A stretch of 64,000 bases of DNA, from NCBI GenBank assembly GCA_001643675.2, contig LSRY02000025.1:1056001-1120000 (forward strand), in the 5' to 3' direction. The DNA comes from Monocercomonoides exilis (lineage: Eukaryota; Preaxostyla; Oxymonadida; Polymastigidae). The notes below the pieces were generated by a model. It was not told the DNA's origin and did no database searches. It saw nothing but the letters and a program-made list of their open reading frames with translations. This document shows positions 1 through 17,888 of this stretch, one piece after another (position 1 is the stretch's first letter; each line of letters opens with the position of its first letter). Both the position numbers and the translations under genes were made by a program.

Positions 1-1106
1 ATTTTAATAAAAATCACCAACATGATCACATTTTTTGTTATAATTCATTGTTTTTCTATGATAAATCGAATTATTGACATATTCTTCTTGTCTTTTGATT
101 TTTCAAAATGAAGTGGGTGATTATTTTCAAAATCATAACTTTTTTCGGGGAGTTAATTTTTCATAGATTGTTTGTCAATGTGAAGAGATTTTGTATTCAT
201 ATGCCTAATTCATCACACATATTTCAAAGCAAATGTTTATGCTGAAGCGAAGATGAAGATGTCCTAAACAAGCCCAATGACTTTCGTTTGTGAATTTGTT
301 AATTTTCAATTAATATTATCGAACCGAAACTTTTAATTGAAGAAATGTACTTTCAATAATAATCTCCCAAGTCAAAAAATCAAAATTATGAGTATTTTTG
401 GAAAAAATTGTTGGAAATGTTGAAAAATGCATTTTTGTGAATAATTTTCTTTATAAAAAAATTAACACATGATTAAAAATTAAGATTTATTTTTATTTTA
501 TTTTATAGTATTGTATTGTATTTTATTTTATTTATATTTTATTCTATTTTATTTATTTATTAATTTATTTATTTTTGTGAAAAGCTTCGTCATATATAAT
601 CGCAATCGGATATAATCGCAAATAATCGTGCAAAAACTGATGTTAAATCATCAAAAATGGACTGTATATGAAATTAAATAATGCAACAATTAAGTTTTAT
701 ATATTTTGAAATCACTAACACATATAAAATGTTTATTATGCATGATACGATAATAAAGCAATTTTATTCTTTTTTTTTCCCAAGGATTCATTGATTTTCA
801 ACTGAAATTTTCAAAATAATTTACTATTGAATATTGCATTATCTTTTGATCGCTTCTTCTTTTTCAAAATAGATTTGAGTCTCGAATTTTCGAACAAATT
901 AACAAAAATAGTTATCATTCTCAGCATATGATTGAATATCATCAAAACTTTGTCATTCCAAAAAAATGATTTCGTTATTATAATCTATTAAAAGACAATT
1001 CAACTCAAAACTTCTCATTAATATTCCAAAAAAAATTCATTAATCCCAATAACAATCTTTTCTTCCTTTGAATGAAGTGCTCAGACAACAACACATTTTT
1101 TTGAAA

Positions 1107-1564
1107 TACAGTCTAAACCGGATATAATCACATCGACTTTTGCACAACTTTTTGTGACAATATCCGATTGTGATTATACATGATGATGATTTTCACAGAG
1201 AAAAATGAAAATTAATTGAACAATCAATTATTTAAGGTTCCATTTAAACATTTTTCATAATTCTTATCTTATGCACTTTTTTCTTTTGCGAAAATAATTT
1301 TTATCATTTAAACACATTATTTGATCTCATTTGAGCACATTTTTGAAAAAGCGAAAAATTGAAATTTTTGATCAAAGAATCGATTTTTCATTGAAAAAAT
1401 CACCCATTTTAATGAAAAAAAATTGTGATTATATATTTACAGCTCTGTGACAATATGCGATGGAAAATGAATGAAAAACTAGCAAAAAATGTCGGTGCAT
1501 GGAATAATGTGACTGTAAACGAATGTGATTATATTCGACGTGATTATATCCGGTTAAGACTGTA
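1107..1564. mobile_element. MITE-like element with TA flanks and CAGTCT termini
   Basis: The left end starts TACAGTCTAAACCGG and the right end, read on the other strand, starts TACAGTCTTAACCGG. The two ends match over about 30 bases with two mismatches. If TA is the duplicated target, the element is CAGTCT...AGACTG, 1109-1562 (454 bp). TA target sites and CAGT-type termini are typical of Tc1/mariner/pogo elements. Subterminal motifs (TGTGACAATAT, GTGATTATA) recur inside both ends. There is no transposase frame inside, so it would be non-autonomous. A pogo-type transposase relic lies at 46977-48314, but nothing shows that it mobilised this copy. Confidence 0.65.
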
Positions 1565-1616
1565 AATCCATTTTCTAACACAAAAGGCACTCTGAACTTG
1601 TTGCTTTGAGAATACA

Positions 1617-2005
1617 AATATCGAATAAAATACGGACATCGCACAAAATACAGGACAAGATCGATTTCACGATAACTGCAGGAAGAATAATTCTGACAAT
1701 TTTCCTCAAAATACATCTCATCAACATATACTCATTTTATATCCAAATCTTTCAAAGCAGCTTCGTTTGTGCTCAGAAATAATAAATGATTGAAATCTCG
1801 GAGAAACTCAAAATCCTATTACTCCTTGATTTCAAAAATTATTTTTTTAATATTCTGTCGATATGAAAATGAGAGTTTGATATGACAAATAAGTTAGCAT
1901 TGCAAAGAAAATTTTAGAGGAAAATTGTCAGAATAATTCCTCCTGCAGTTATCGTGAAATCTATCTCGTCCGGTATTTTGTGCGATGTCCGTATTTTATG
2001 CGATA
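1617..2005. repeat. Long imperfect inverted repeat (foldback element)
   Basis: The arm at 1617-1711 is the reverse complement of the arm at 1912-2005 with only a handful of differences over about 94 bases. Shared blocks include GAGGAAAATTGTCAGAAT, CTGCAGTTATCGTGAAATC and GTATTTTGTGCGATGTCCGT. The spacer is about 200 bp of AT-rich sequence with no coding potential. The right arm is richer in GC than its surroundings. It is most likely a foldback transposable element or MITE, or two copies of one element inserted head to head. Confidence 0.75.
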
Positions 2006-2379
2006 ACTGTAATTTTGGAATTCGAGATTGTCAGGTTTTATTTTATCAGTATTTTGATCATGAGAGAAAAAACAAATTATCTTCACTTGAATTTTCGTGA
2101 TGAATTTTCGAATTGATGGAAAAAATGAAAATTGAATGCATTTAATTATGTTTTTCTTTCAGATAACTATTATAGGTATAAAAAGTTTTCATCTTTCTTT
2201 CAAATTTACACAATCTCCCTCTTTTTTTGAAATCGTTTGTTATCGAACAATCGAAGCCACTTTTGCTATTTTACAGAGAATAAAGCAAATTAAGGGTAGA
2301 GAAAAATATTATTGTTGCTGTTTCAACTGTATAAAGAAATTATAAAAAAAAATACGATTTCTGGAATTAATCAAAAATC

Positions 2380-5300
2380 ATGAGCAAAACAAAATACAAC
2401 AGAAAGACAAACCTGATTCAAGAATATCCAGAAGATGAATCAAATTGTTTTTTGAATGTGATACTTGGGTTTTTTTGGCCTATTGCATTTCGAAAACCAT
2501 CAATTCTACGAAAACAGAGATTTTTAGCCTCAAAATCCGAAAAAAGCAATTCATCATGCAAAAGATTTACAGATATTTGGAAGCGTAGAATGAATAACTT
2601 TCAAGAAAAGCGAACACGTTTTTATTTGAAGCACGGTGAAAGCGGCACTTCTTTAAAAAGAAAAGCTCCATCGCCTCCAAATGTATTTTGGATCGTATTT
2701 CTGATTGATCCTTTGAAAACTTTGATTGCATTGATATTATCATTTTTGGGATCTGCCACCTGGTTATTTCCAGCATACACTGCAAAATTTCTTCTTGCCG
2801 CATTGGAAAAGAAAAAGGAAGATACATCAACTCCATTTCCAATCGGGGCATTTTTATTTTTCTCATTATCACCACTCGTTCGTGGATTGTTAGAAACAAA
2901 TTGTTTAAGATATTTAACTCACATATCTGCTTCATTCAGAGGTGCTCTATCAAGCGCAGTTTACGAAAAACTTCTAAAAATGAATGTGGAAGATTTTAGA
3001 GACATCGATGAAAAGGAATTAATAAATCTTATCTCTAGCCATCCAAGAGTTGTAACGGAGTTTTTACCAGACATAGGAAAGGAATTATTTTTGCCTATTG
3101 TATTTATTGCTGCTGTAGCTTTAACATTTGTGGAGTTAGGAACTACGGCCGTTTGGGCAGTGCTGTTAATTGCGTTTCTTGTTCCAATTGAAGTTTTGGT
3201 ATCAATGACGCTTTCTCGGTTTGATAAAAAGGGAATAGCAAAAACTGATGAACGTAACGGGGCATTTTCTGAGGTACTTCAAAACATGCGCTCAATCAAA
3301 TGCTCGGGACTCGAAGAAGTTTTCCAATCAAAACTTATCAGCCTGAGAAAAACGCAGCTTTCCTTCGATTACTGGGTGATGCTTTCAAACGTTATGATAC
3401 TTGGAATCTATCATGTGCTTCCTCTTCTGGTAAATGCAGGGACAGTGGTATTTTACGTGCTTCTATCAGCCGAAGAAGGTGCAGATCTGTCAACAACGCT
3501 TTTCACTATGCTGGGGCTGGTTGGCGCTGCAGTGGATTCGTGGGCTGGCATCATCGGCCGCATCCCCAGAATCATCTCGGTGCTCAATCGAGCAGCAAGA
3601 CTATCAAAGTTCCTGGCTTTACCAGAGCGCAACGATAAAAGGAACCAAAGAAGTTTAGATGTCTGGAATGAAAGCACAGAGGAAGGTAGAGCAGGAGATT
3701 GCGAAGATGGTTCAATAATGCTGCAAATAAAGAACAGTTGCTTTCAATGGACAAACGGAAGAGATACTGATCATCCTGTTAATTCTGCTGATGGTAATAC
3801 AAAAGAGCAAATTGACGAGGCTTTGGCACAATCGCCTCCTCCTCTCCTTTCTTCTTCGGCTTCTTCAAATGAAGCAGCAAGTTCATCAACAGAAGTCATG
3901 CCACAAAGTGACGCCTCAGACAGAAAGCCTTCTTCGACGACTTCATTCAAATTGGTTGTTCCATCAGTAGTTATAAAGCCATCTACTCTGACATTAGTCG
4001 TTGGGCGGGTCAGTTCTGGGAAAACATCGTTTCTGCATGCAATTCTGGGCACAATGCCACAAAAGCCAGACTCTTCCCTGGGGAAAAGTAAGATTGCAAT
4101 CAAAGATTCAAACATCGCCTTTGGAAGTCAGAATCCGTTTGTGATGGCTGGGACAATCAGAGACAACATCACTTTTGGCAAGAGTGAAGAAGATTCTTTC
4201 TCCGAAGAAAACACACAGCATTCGACAGCATCAGCCTCATCATCAGCCTCATCATCAGCATATTCTGGCTCATCCACAGTGCCTTCTCTTTCATTGTCCG
4301 ATGCTGTGCGGATGAGCTGTTTGGAAGCTGACCTGAGCATGTTTAAGCGGCAGCTGGATGAGCCAGTGGGAGAGCGTGGATGCACCCTTTCTGGCGGGCA
4401 GAAGATGCGCCTGCAACTGGCGCGTGTGCTCTTCAGCGGGGCGCCTCTGCTTCTGCTGGACGATCCACTGGCTGCACTCGATGCAAACATCGCACGGCAG
4501 GTGATGGAAGATGGCATCTGCAGCGCAGTGAACACATACGGGCGCACTGTTGTGGCGTCGATGAGCAACCATGTGCCCTTTGCTGACCTTGCAGACCAGA
4601 TCGTGTTTGTGAACAAAGGAGTGGTGGAGGATGTAGGCACGAATGCAGAGCTGCTGGAGAGGAACGAGGAGTACAGGGCGATGATTGAGGAGAAGATGAA
4701 GGAGATGAAAGACATCAAGGCACACCACAAGCGACTCAAAATGAGCACAATGAAAGCGGTGGATAAGAATAAGTTTATTTTGAAAATAGACGACTTGGCA
4801 GAGCCATCTGTGACTACGCAATCGAAGGAGATTGCTTCTGTTGCTGAGTCAAAGCCTTTCTCTCTTTTAGGAAAGCAGATAGAGATAGACGAGCCATTCG
4901 TACCAGAAGCGAATGAAGAAGCGCCATTTGTCTCTTCTTCTTCTCCATCGCCTGGCTCTTCGTCTCCTCAAGCAGCAAGCCTTTCCCCCGTTTCGATCTC
5001 ATCTTTGCCCTCCCCGTTGCTTACGCCCAGCGATCTCATGTCGCCTTCTCCATCCAACCTCCCCTCGCCTGCTCTTGTTCCTTCTCCCAGTCTCAGTCCT
5101 TTTGCAGATGCCTCATCTTCGTATTCTTCTTCTTCTTCCTCTTCCTCTTCCTCATCTTCCTCTTCCTCCTCTTCCATTCATTCCTCTGAAGATGCAACAG
5201 AGACAGAAGTTACCCTCAAAACATACAAAAGGTATCTCTCATCGTATCCCTCTTCCTTCCATGTAGTTCTGATTGTTGTCTCCTGGTTTGTGTGCGAGTT

Positions 5301-7248
5301 CACATCTGCTGTCTCTTCGTGGTGGCTGAATGTTGTTGCTGACCCAGCAGTCTTTGCTCCTTTGAAGACGTCTCTTCGTGCGTGGATTCTGCTTATCCAG
5401 GTGGTGTTTCTGTTCATCCTGATTGCTCTCAGCAACTTCTTCTTTGCCTACAGCGCGAAGCACAGCATCGGCAGCCTGCACAACCGCTTTGTTGGGCATG
5501 TCCTGCACTCGACGATGGCCTTCTTCGACACGACTCCAGTTGGGCGGATCCTGAACAGGTACAGCAACGACCTCACGACACTCGATGTGCAGATGACAGA
5601 AGCGCTGATGAATGCTGTGTGCCTCATTTGTGCGTGTGTGCTGCAGATTGCTCTGATCGCTATGCAGACGGTGTGGATGATCCCTGTGGCTGTTGTGGTG
5701 CTGCTGCTGCTGTGGGGAATCTGCTTCATCTACACCCGCTCTGCTCGCATCCTCCAAGACAAGGAGACCATCGGAGCATCGCCTGTGACAGCACTCCTCA
5801 CAGAAACAGTGGCTGGCTCAGGAGTCACCACAATACAGACGATGGGGCGAGAAGAGCACTTCAAGCAGAGATTTTACGAGGCATGCGACGATTGGGTGGC
5901 AGGCTTTTCGATGCGGAGGATGGGGCAGAACTGGCTGGAGCTGGTGTCTTCGCTTCTGGCGACGCTTGTGCAGCTGTGCTCTGCAGCGTTTGGGTGGCTC
6001 TTCATGACGCCTGCACAGGCTGGTGTGGTGACGCGGGCATGCTACGTGTTCTTCATGCTGTCACAGCAGGCAGCGCTGGCGGCAGCACAGGTTGAGTGCA
6101 GAATGGTGAACATGCAGCGTGTGGCGGAGTATTCATACGACTTGCCACAGGAGAAAGAGGTGTTTGCATCAGAAAAGGAATCAAAAAGTGAAAGTGGAGT
6201 TGCAAGTGCAAGTACAAGTGAAAAAGAAAGTGAAAGAGAGACTAATGAAACATTGATACAAGACAAGAAATGGCCGACTGAAGGCTCAATTGTCTTTGAC
6301 AACGTTTCGTTCCGCTATCGGCCTGACCTTCCGCTTGTGCTGAAGAATCTGTCGTTGTCGATAAAAGCAGGTGAAAAGATTGGCGTTTGTGGCAGAACAG
6401 GTGCTGGAAAATCGAGTCTTCTGTATGTGCTGCTCCGACTGGGCGAGTTGGAGAAAGAGAAAGAAGAAGATGGCAAGGAAGGAGAAAAGGGGAAGAGAAG
6501 TAGATCGATGGAAATGGTTGATATGACATCTGACGAGAAACGTTTGATTGAGGATCCATCTCCTTCTCTTCTGTTGAATTCGACTGATTCTCTGAGCGCT
6601 TCTGTTTCGTCAATGTCCGATCCACAAACTGCATCTGAAATTGCCTCGCCTGCGATTTATGAAGGCGCAAGCACTTCTTCCACACCGTATCCCGGGCGCA
6701 TTTTGATCGACGGGATGGACATCAGCCGTGTGCCTTTGAAGCAGCTGCGGCGGAACATAGCAGTCGTTGCACAGAACCAGCCGCTGTATTCAGACACGAT
6801 CAGATTCAATGTGGATCCGTCGGGAACGCACACGACAGAGGACATTGTGGCTGCTGTGCGGTCGGTAGGGCTGGGGGAGTGGCTGTCGTCGCTGGACAAC
6901 CAGCTGGAGACGAAGCTGGAGACGAGTGCGTCGCAGCTGTCGCAGGGGCAGAAGCAGCTGCTGTGCATGGCACGCACGCTGCTGCTGGCTGCCCCTGTCA
7001 CCATCTTCGACGAGGCGACGTCTTCGATGGACTCTCAGAGCAGCACGCTGATCACAGAGGCAGTGGAGAAGCACCTGAAGCACAGCACCATCATCGCTGT
7101 GGCACACAGACTGGAGACGATATTGCACTATGACCGTGTTGTTGTGCTGGATTCTGGGCAGATTGCTGAAATTGGCAATCCACAGGAGCTTTTGAAGGAT
7201 CCTTTCTCGCAGTTTTCGATGCTTGTTAAATCGACACACGTGGACTAA
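2380..7248 (+). CDS. ABCC (MRP)-type ABC transporter, 1622 aa
   Basis: This is a full-length ABC exporter with the order TMD1-NBD1-TMD2-NBD2 and no visible intron. TMD1 spans roughly residues 100-400 and TMD2 roughly 960-1270. NBD1 has a Walker A variant GRVSSGKTS near residue 540, signature LSGGQ near 669 and Walker B LLLLDDP near 692, with Asp in place of the catalytic Glu, as is usual in ABCC NBD1. NBD2 has Walker A GRTGAGKSS near 1337, signature LSQGQ near 1519, Walker B FDEATSS and H-loop AVAHRL near 1572, so this site looks competent. Family members pump conjugated or anionic compounds across membranes; the substrate here is unknown. It is longer than a typical short MRP because of Ser-rich or acidic insertions: before NBD1, between Walker A and the signature of NBD1, in the linker (about 850-950, including a long poly-Ser run), and between Walker A and the Q-loop of NBD2 (about 1357-1430). 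The start is the first ATG of the frame, in an AT-rich leader. Confidence 0.93.
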   Translation: MSKTKYNRKTNLIQEYPEDESNCFLNVILGFFWPIAFRKPSILRKQRFLASKSEKSNSSCKRFTDIWKRRMNNFQEKRTRFYLKHGESGTSLKRKAPSPPNVFWIVFLIDPLKTLIALILSFLGSATWLFPAYTAKFLLAALEKKKEDTSTPFPIGAFLFFSLSPLVRGLLETNCLRYLTHISASFRGALSSAVYEKLLKMNVEDFRDIDEKELINLISSHPRVVTEFLPDIGKELFLPIVFIAAVALTFVELGTTAVWAVLLIAFLVPIEVLVSMTLSRFDKKGIAKTDERNGAFSEVLQNMRSIKCSGLEEVFQSKLISLRKTQLSFDYWVMLSNVMILGIYHVLPLLVNAGTVVFYVLLSAEEGADLSTTLFTMLGLVGAAVDSWAGIIGRIPRIISVLNRAARLSKFLALPERNDKRNQRSLDVWNESTEEGRAGDCEDGSIMLQIKNSCFQWTNGRDTDHPVNSADGNTKEQIDEALAQSPPPLLSSSASSNEAASSSTEVMPQSDASDRKPSSTTSFKLVVPSVVIKPSTLTLVVGRVSSGKTSFLHAILGTMPQKPDSSLGKSKIAIKDSNIAFGSQNPFVMAGTIRDNITFGKSEEDSFSEENTQHSTASASSSASSSAYSGSSTVPSLSLSDAVRMSCLEADLSMFKRQLDEPVGERGCTLSGGQKMRLQLARVLFSGAPLLLLDDPLAALDANIARQVMEDGICSAVNTYGRTVVASMSNHVPFADLADQIVFVNKGVVEDVGTNAELLERNEEYRAMIEEKMKEMKDIKAHHKRLKMSTMKAVDKNKFILKIDDLAEPSVTTQSKEIASVAESKPFSLLGKQIEIDEPFVPEANEEAPFVSSSSPSPGSSSPQAASLSPVSISSLPSPLLTPSDLMSPSPSNLPSPALVPSPSLSPFADASSSYSSSSSSSSSSSSSSSSSIHSSEDATETEVTLKTYKRYLSSYPSSFHVVLIVVSWFVCEFTSAVSSWWLNVVADPAVFAPLKTSLRAWILLIQVVFLFILIALSNFFFAYSAKHSIGSLHNRFVGHVLHSTMAFFDTTPVGRILNRYSNDLTTLDVQMTEALMNAVCLICACVLQIALIAMQTVWMIPVAVVVLLLLWGICFIYTRSARILQDKETIGASPVTALLTETVAGSGVTTIQTMGREEHFKQRFYEACDDWVAGFSMRRMGQNWLELVSSLLATLVQLCSAAFGWLFMTPAQAGVVTRACYVFFMLSQQAALAAAQVECRMVNMQRVAEYSYDLPQEKEVFASEKESKSESGVASASTSEKESERETNETLIQDKKWPTEGSIVFDNVSFRYRPDLPLVLKNLSLSIKAGEKIGVCGRTGAGKSSLLYVLLRLGELEKEKEEDGKEGEKGKRSRSMEMVDMTSDEKRLIEDPSPSLLLNSTDSLSASVSSMSDPQTASEIASPAIYEGASTSSTPYPGRILIDGMDISRVPLKQLRRNIAVVAQNQPLYSDTIRFNVDPSGTHTTEDIVAAVRSVGLGEWLSSLDNQLETKLETSASQLSQGQKQLLCMARTLLLAAPVTIFDEATSSMDSQSSTLITEAVEKHLKHSTIIAVAHRLETILHYDRVVVLDSGQIAEIGNPQELLKDPFSQFSMLVKSTHVD

Positions 7249-7778
7249 CATCAATCGAATTTAGTCAGTTTTTATTTTCATAATTATTTTTATTTTTTTC
7301 ATTTTTATTTATTTTTTCATTTTAATTTTCATTGTTTTTTTGATCTTTATTGTTTTTTTAACAACACTTAATTTTTGTTGTTATGTTTCTTTTTATCTTT
7401 ATATAGTCTTATCATAAATATTTCATTTGTTATTCATTTTTTTGAGTAAAAATTTTTTTTCAGCTTTTCGATTCAATTCTTTTACGAAAGATTTATGAAA
7501 TAAGTACTATGCGTTTTATTTTTAACAATTTGATGTTTTTGTAGTTATTAATACAGAGTTTTGGTCATCTACAATCTTCATTTGTAATTCAGAGTGCTTT
7601 ATCAATTTATTGTTTAATATTTGATAAATCTTAATTTTTTGAATTATATATAGAGTCAGTATTTGTTTGCGACAAATCACAGAAGATTTTGTTCGTTCTT
7701 TATTCATAAACATGCTCATTAGAGAGAAATTAATCATCTTTGATCTTCTTGTCCCAAATCAAATTTCAGTCATCTTAA
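7249..7778. other. Intergenic spacer between ABC transporter and RBBP4
   Basis: This AT-rich stretch holds the 3' flank of the ABC transporter and the 5' flank of the RBBP4-like gene. Runs of TTTTTATTTTT follow the transporter stop codon. I see no further gene, RNA or repeat in it. Confidence 0.5.
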
Positions 7779-10319
<2,541 letters not shown>

Positions 10320-10425
10320 AGAATTTCATTAAAAACAACACTTCATATTCTTTTATTTTTGAAAATTTTGTAAATTATTTAATTATGAATAATGGTTTAA
10401 TTTCTGAAAAAAGTTTTCCGAAGCC

Positions 10426-16433
<6,008 letters not shown>

Positions 16434-17174
16434 AAATATTCAGTCTTTTGAGCTCAAATGCTGTTCTTAGTTTTATTGAATTCTTTTATTTTTTGTTTAA
16501 TTTAGCTGTTTTTTTTATGATATTATTTTGATTTCTCTCTTTAATTGGCTGCATGGTTAGCCCTTGTACAATCTGTAAAATTGATTATTATTTCCTTCTA
16601 TTTAATCTGCTTTTTTTTCTTATTTTGATAGAATAAACCTTGCACAGTTCTGATTAGTGGAAACGTGGGTTTTGTTAATGAACTTTGACATTTTTTCCTT
16701 TCCTCACTATAATTTCATTATGATTGTTAATATTTTTGTATTTTTCTGTTTCAACAAGCATTCATTGAGATTCACAGGAAAAGTCATTCTTTCTCACCTT
16801 TTTTTTAACTGCCAGAGTGGAAAAGTGAAAAAAAAAGCGAGATCAGAATGATTGAATAATCGAGACAATGAAATTGAAATTGAAATTAAATAAAAATAAA
16901 AATTAAGACAAAACAAAAGTAACAACAACAAAACATACAAACATGACCGCAATGATTAAATGAGTTCAGAAAAGAGATAAAAAAAGACCAAAATGCCAAA
17001 ATAGCAACAAAATGTTTTAAATGAAAATAGAATAAACGAAAAAGAAGAGAAAGAGAAAAGAAAAGAGAAAGAACAACTACTCACAATTGAATGGTGACAC
17101 AAAACATGTTCAGAAAACAAAGAAATGCAACACGAAGAAACCTATTTAATTTACTGGCATATGCAAAATCTACT

Positions 17175-17258
17175 AACACTCAACAAAAGCAATAGAATCC
17201 CAGCTTCACAATGACTGGGAGAAGGAAGGTGGAATCATGCTATGAATTGTTGAGTGTT
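17175..17258. other. Possible structured RNA or hairpin island
   Basis: AACACTCAACAA at 17175-17186 is perfectly complementary to TTGTTGAGTGTT at 17247-17258 (12 bp stem). Inside lies a second stem, TCCCAG at 17198-17203 with CTGGGA at 17215-17220. The segment is noticeably richer in G and C than the surrounding intergenic DNA. It could be part of a non-coding RNA gene on either strand or a decayed inverted repeat. I recognise no known RNA family. Confidence 0.3.
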
Positions 17259-17743
17259 ATTGTAAAGCATGTCTCATCATCTTACAGATGGCATCACAAA
17301 AACAGGCAGAACTCTTAAGTTCCTTCAGAAAAGGGGCAGCAACACACAGAAAAATATAAAGACGGGTAACATTAGGATAATATATAATGAACATAAATAC
17401 AGACAATGTAGAATAACTTTGATTGCAATCTAAAAAGGAAGAAAAAAATTAAAACAATAAAAATAAAATAAAATAAAAACAAAGCGAATTTAATTCTTTG
17501 AAAGGAATACAATTCATAAAAATGTGTGACAATCAAACGAGCCATAAACAAAGCAGAGCCAGTCGCAAAAGCAGAAACGAAAGAACGACTGAAAAAACAT
17601 TACATTCAAACAAAAACTCACAAAATATAACACAGCAATCAAAACAAGCAAAATAATTGAAAAGCTTAAAGCTAAAAATGCTAATCAAGCAAGTTGGATT
17701 ATTCTTGTTGTAATTCTTATGTTGTTTTCGTCAATATGAGTTT

Positions 17744-17822
17744 CTATCTATCTATCTATCTATTTGTTAATCTGCTCTTTTTATCTATCTGTTTATTTAT
17801 TTATTTATTTATTTATTTATTA
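17744..17822 (+). repeat. TATC and TTTA tetranucleotide microsatellites
   Basis: Five tandem TATC units at 17744-17763 are followed, after a short unique spacer, by about eight tandem TTTA units at 17791-17822. They lie just beyond the 3' end of the PTEN gene, which reads on the other strand. No function is implied. Confidence 0.9.
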
Positions 17823-17888
17823 ACCTATTTGTTAGTCAGCTTGCTTCTATAACCTTTTTCATTTCTTATAAATATTCAGAAAGTGCCA

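Larger units (their letters stand above)
1..2379. other. Gene-free AT-rich region with nested inverted repeats
   Basis: No coding exon can be supported here. The stretch is very AT-rich and carries at least two palindromic elements (1107-1564 and 1617-2005, listed separately). Near 590-640 there are further copies of the motif ATATAATCGCA / GGATATAATC, which resembles the ends of the 1107-1564 element, so an older decayed copy may lie there. A short open frame at 2136-2345 has no recognisable protein features. The last part must contain the promoter of the ABC transporter that starts at 2380, but I see no clear core motif. Confidence 0.6.
16434..17888. other. Intergenic region between convergent BEACH and PTEN genes
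   Basis: Both flanking genes end into this 1.45-kb AT-rich region, so it holds two 3' ends (AATAAA at 16632) and no obvious promoter. No protein-coding exon is convincing. It contains a (TATC)n repeat at 17744-17763, a TTTA repeat at 17791-17822, and a less AT-rich island around 17150-17350 with paired segments (listed separately). Confidence 0.5.

Noticed and set aside
2136-2345. Short plus-strand open frame just upstream of the ABC transporter
   Set aside because: It has no recognisable protein features, is AT-driven in composition and cannot be spliced in frame to the transporter in a convincing way.
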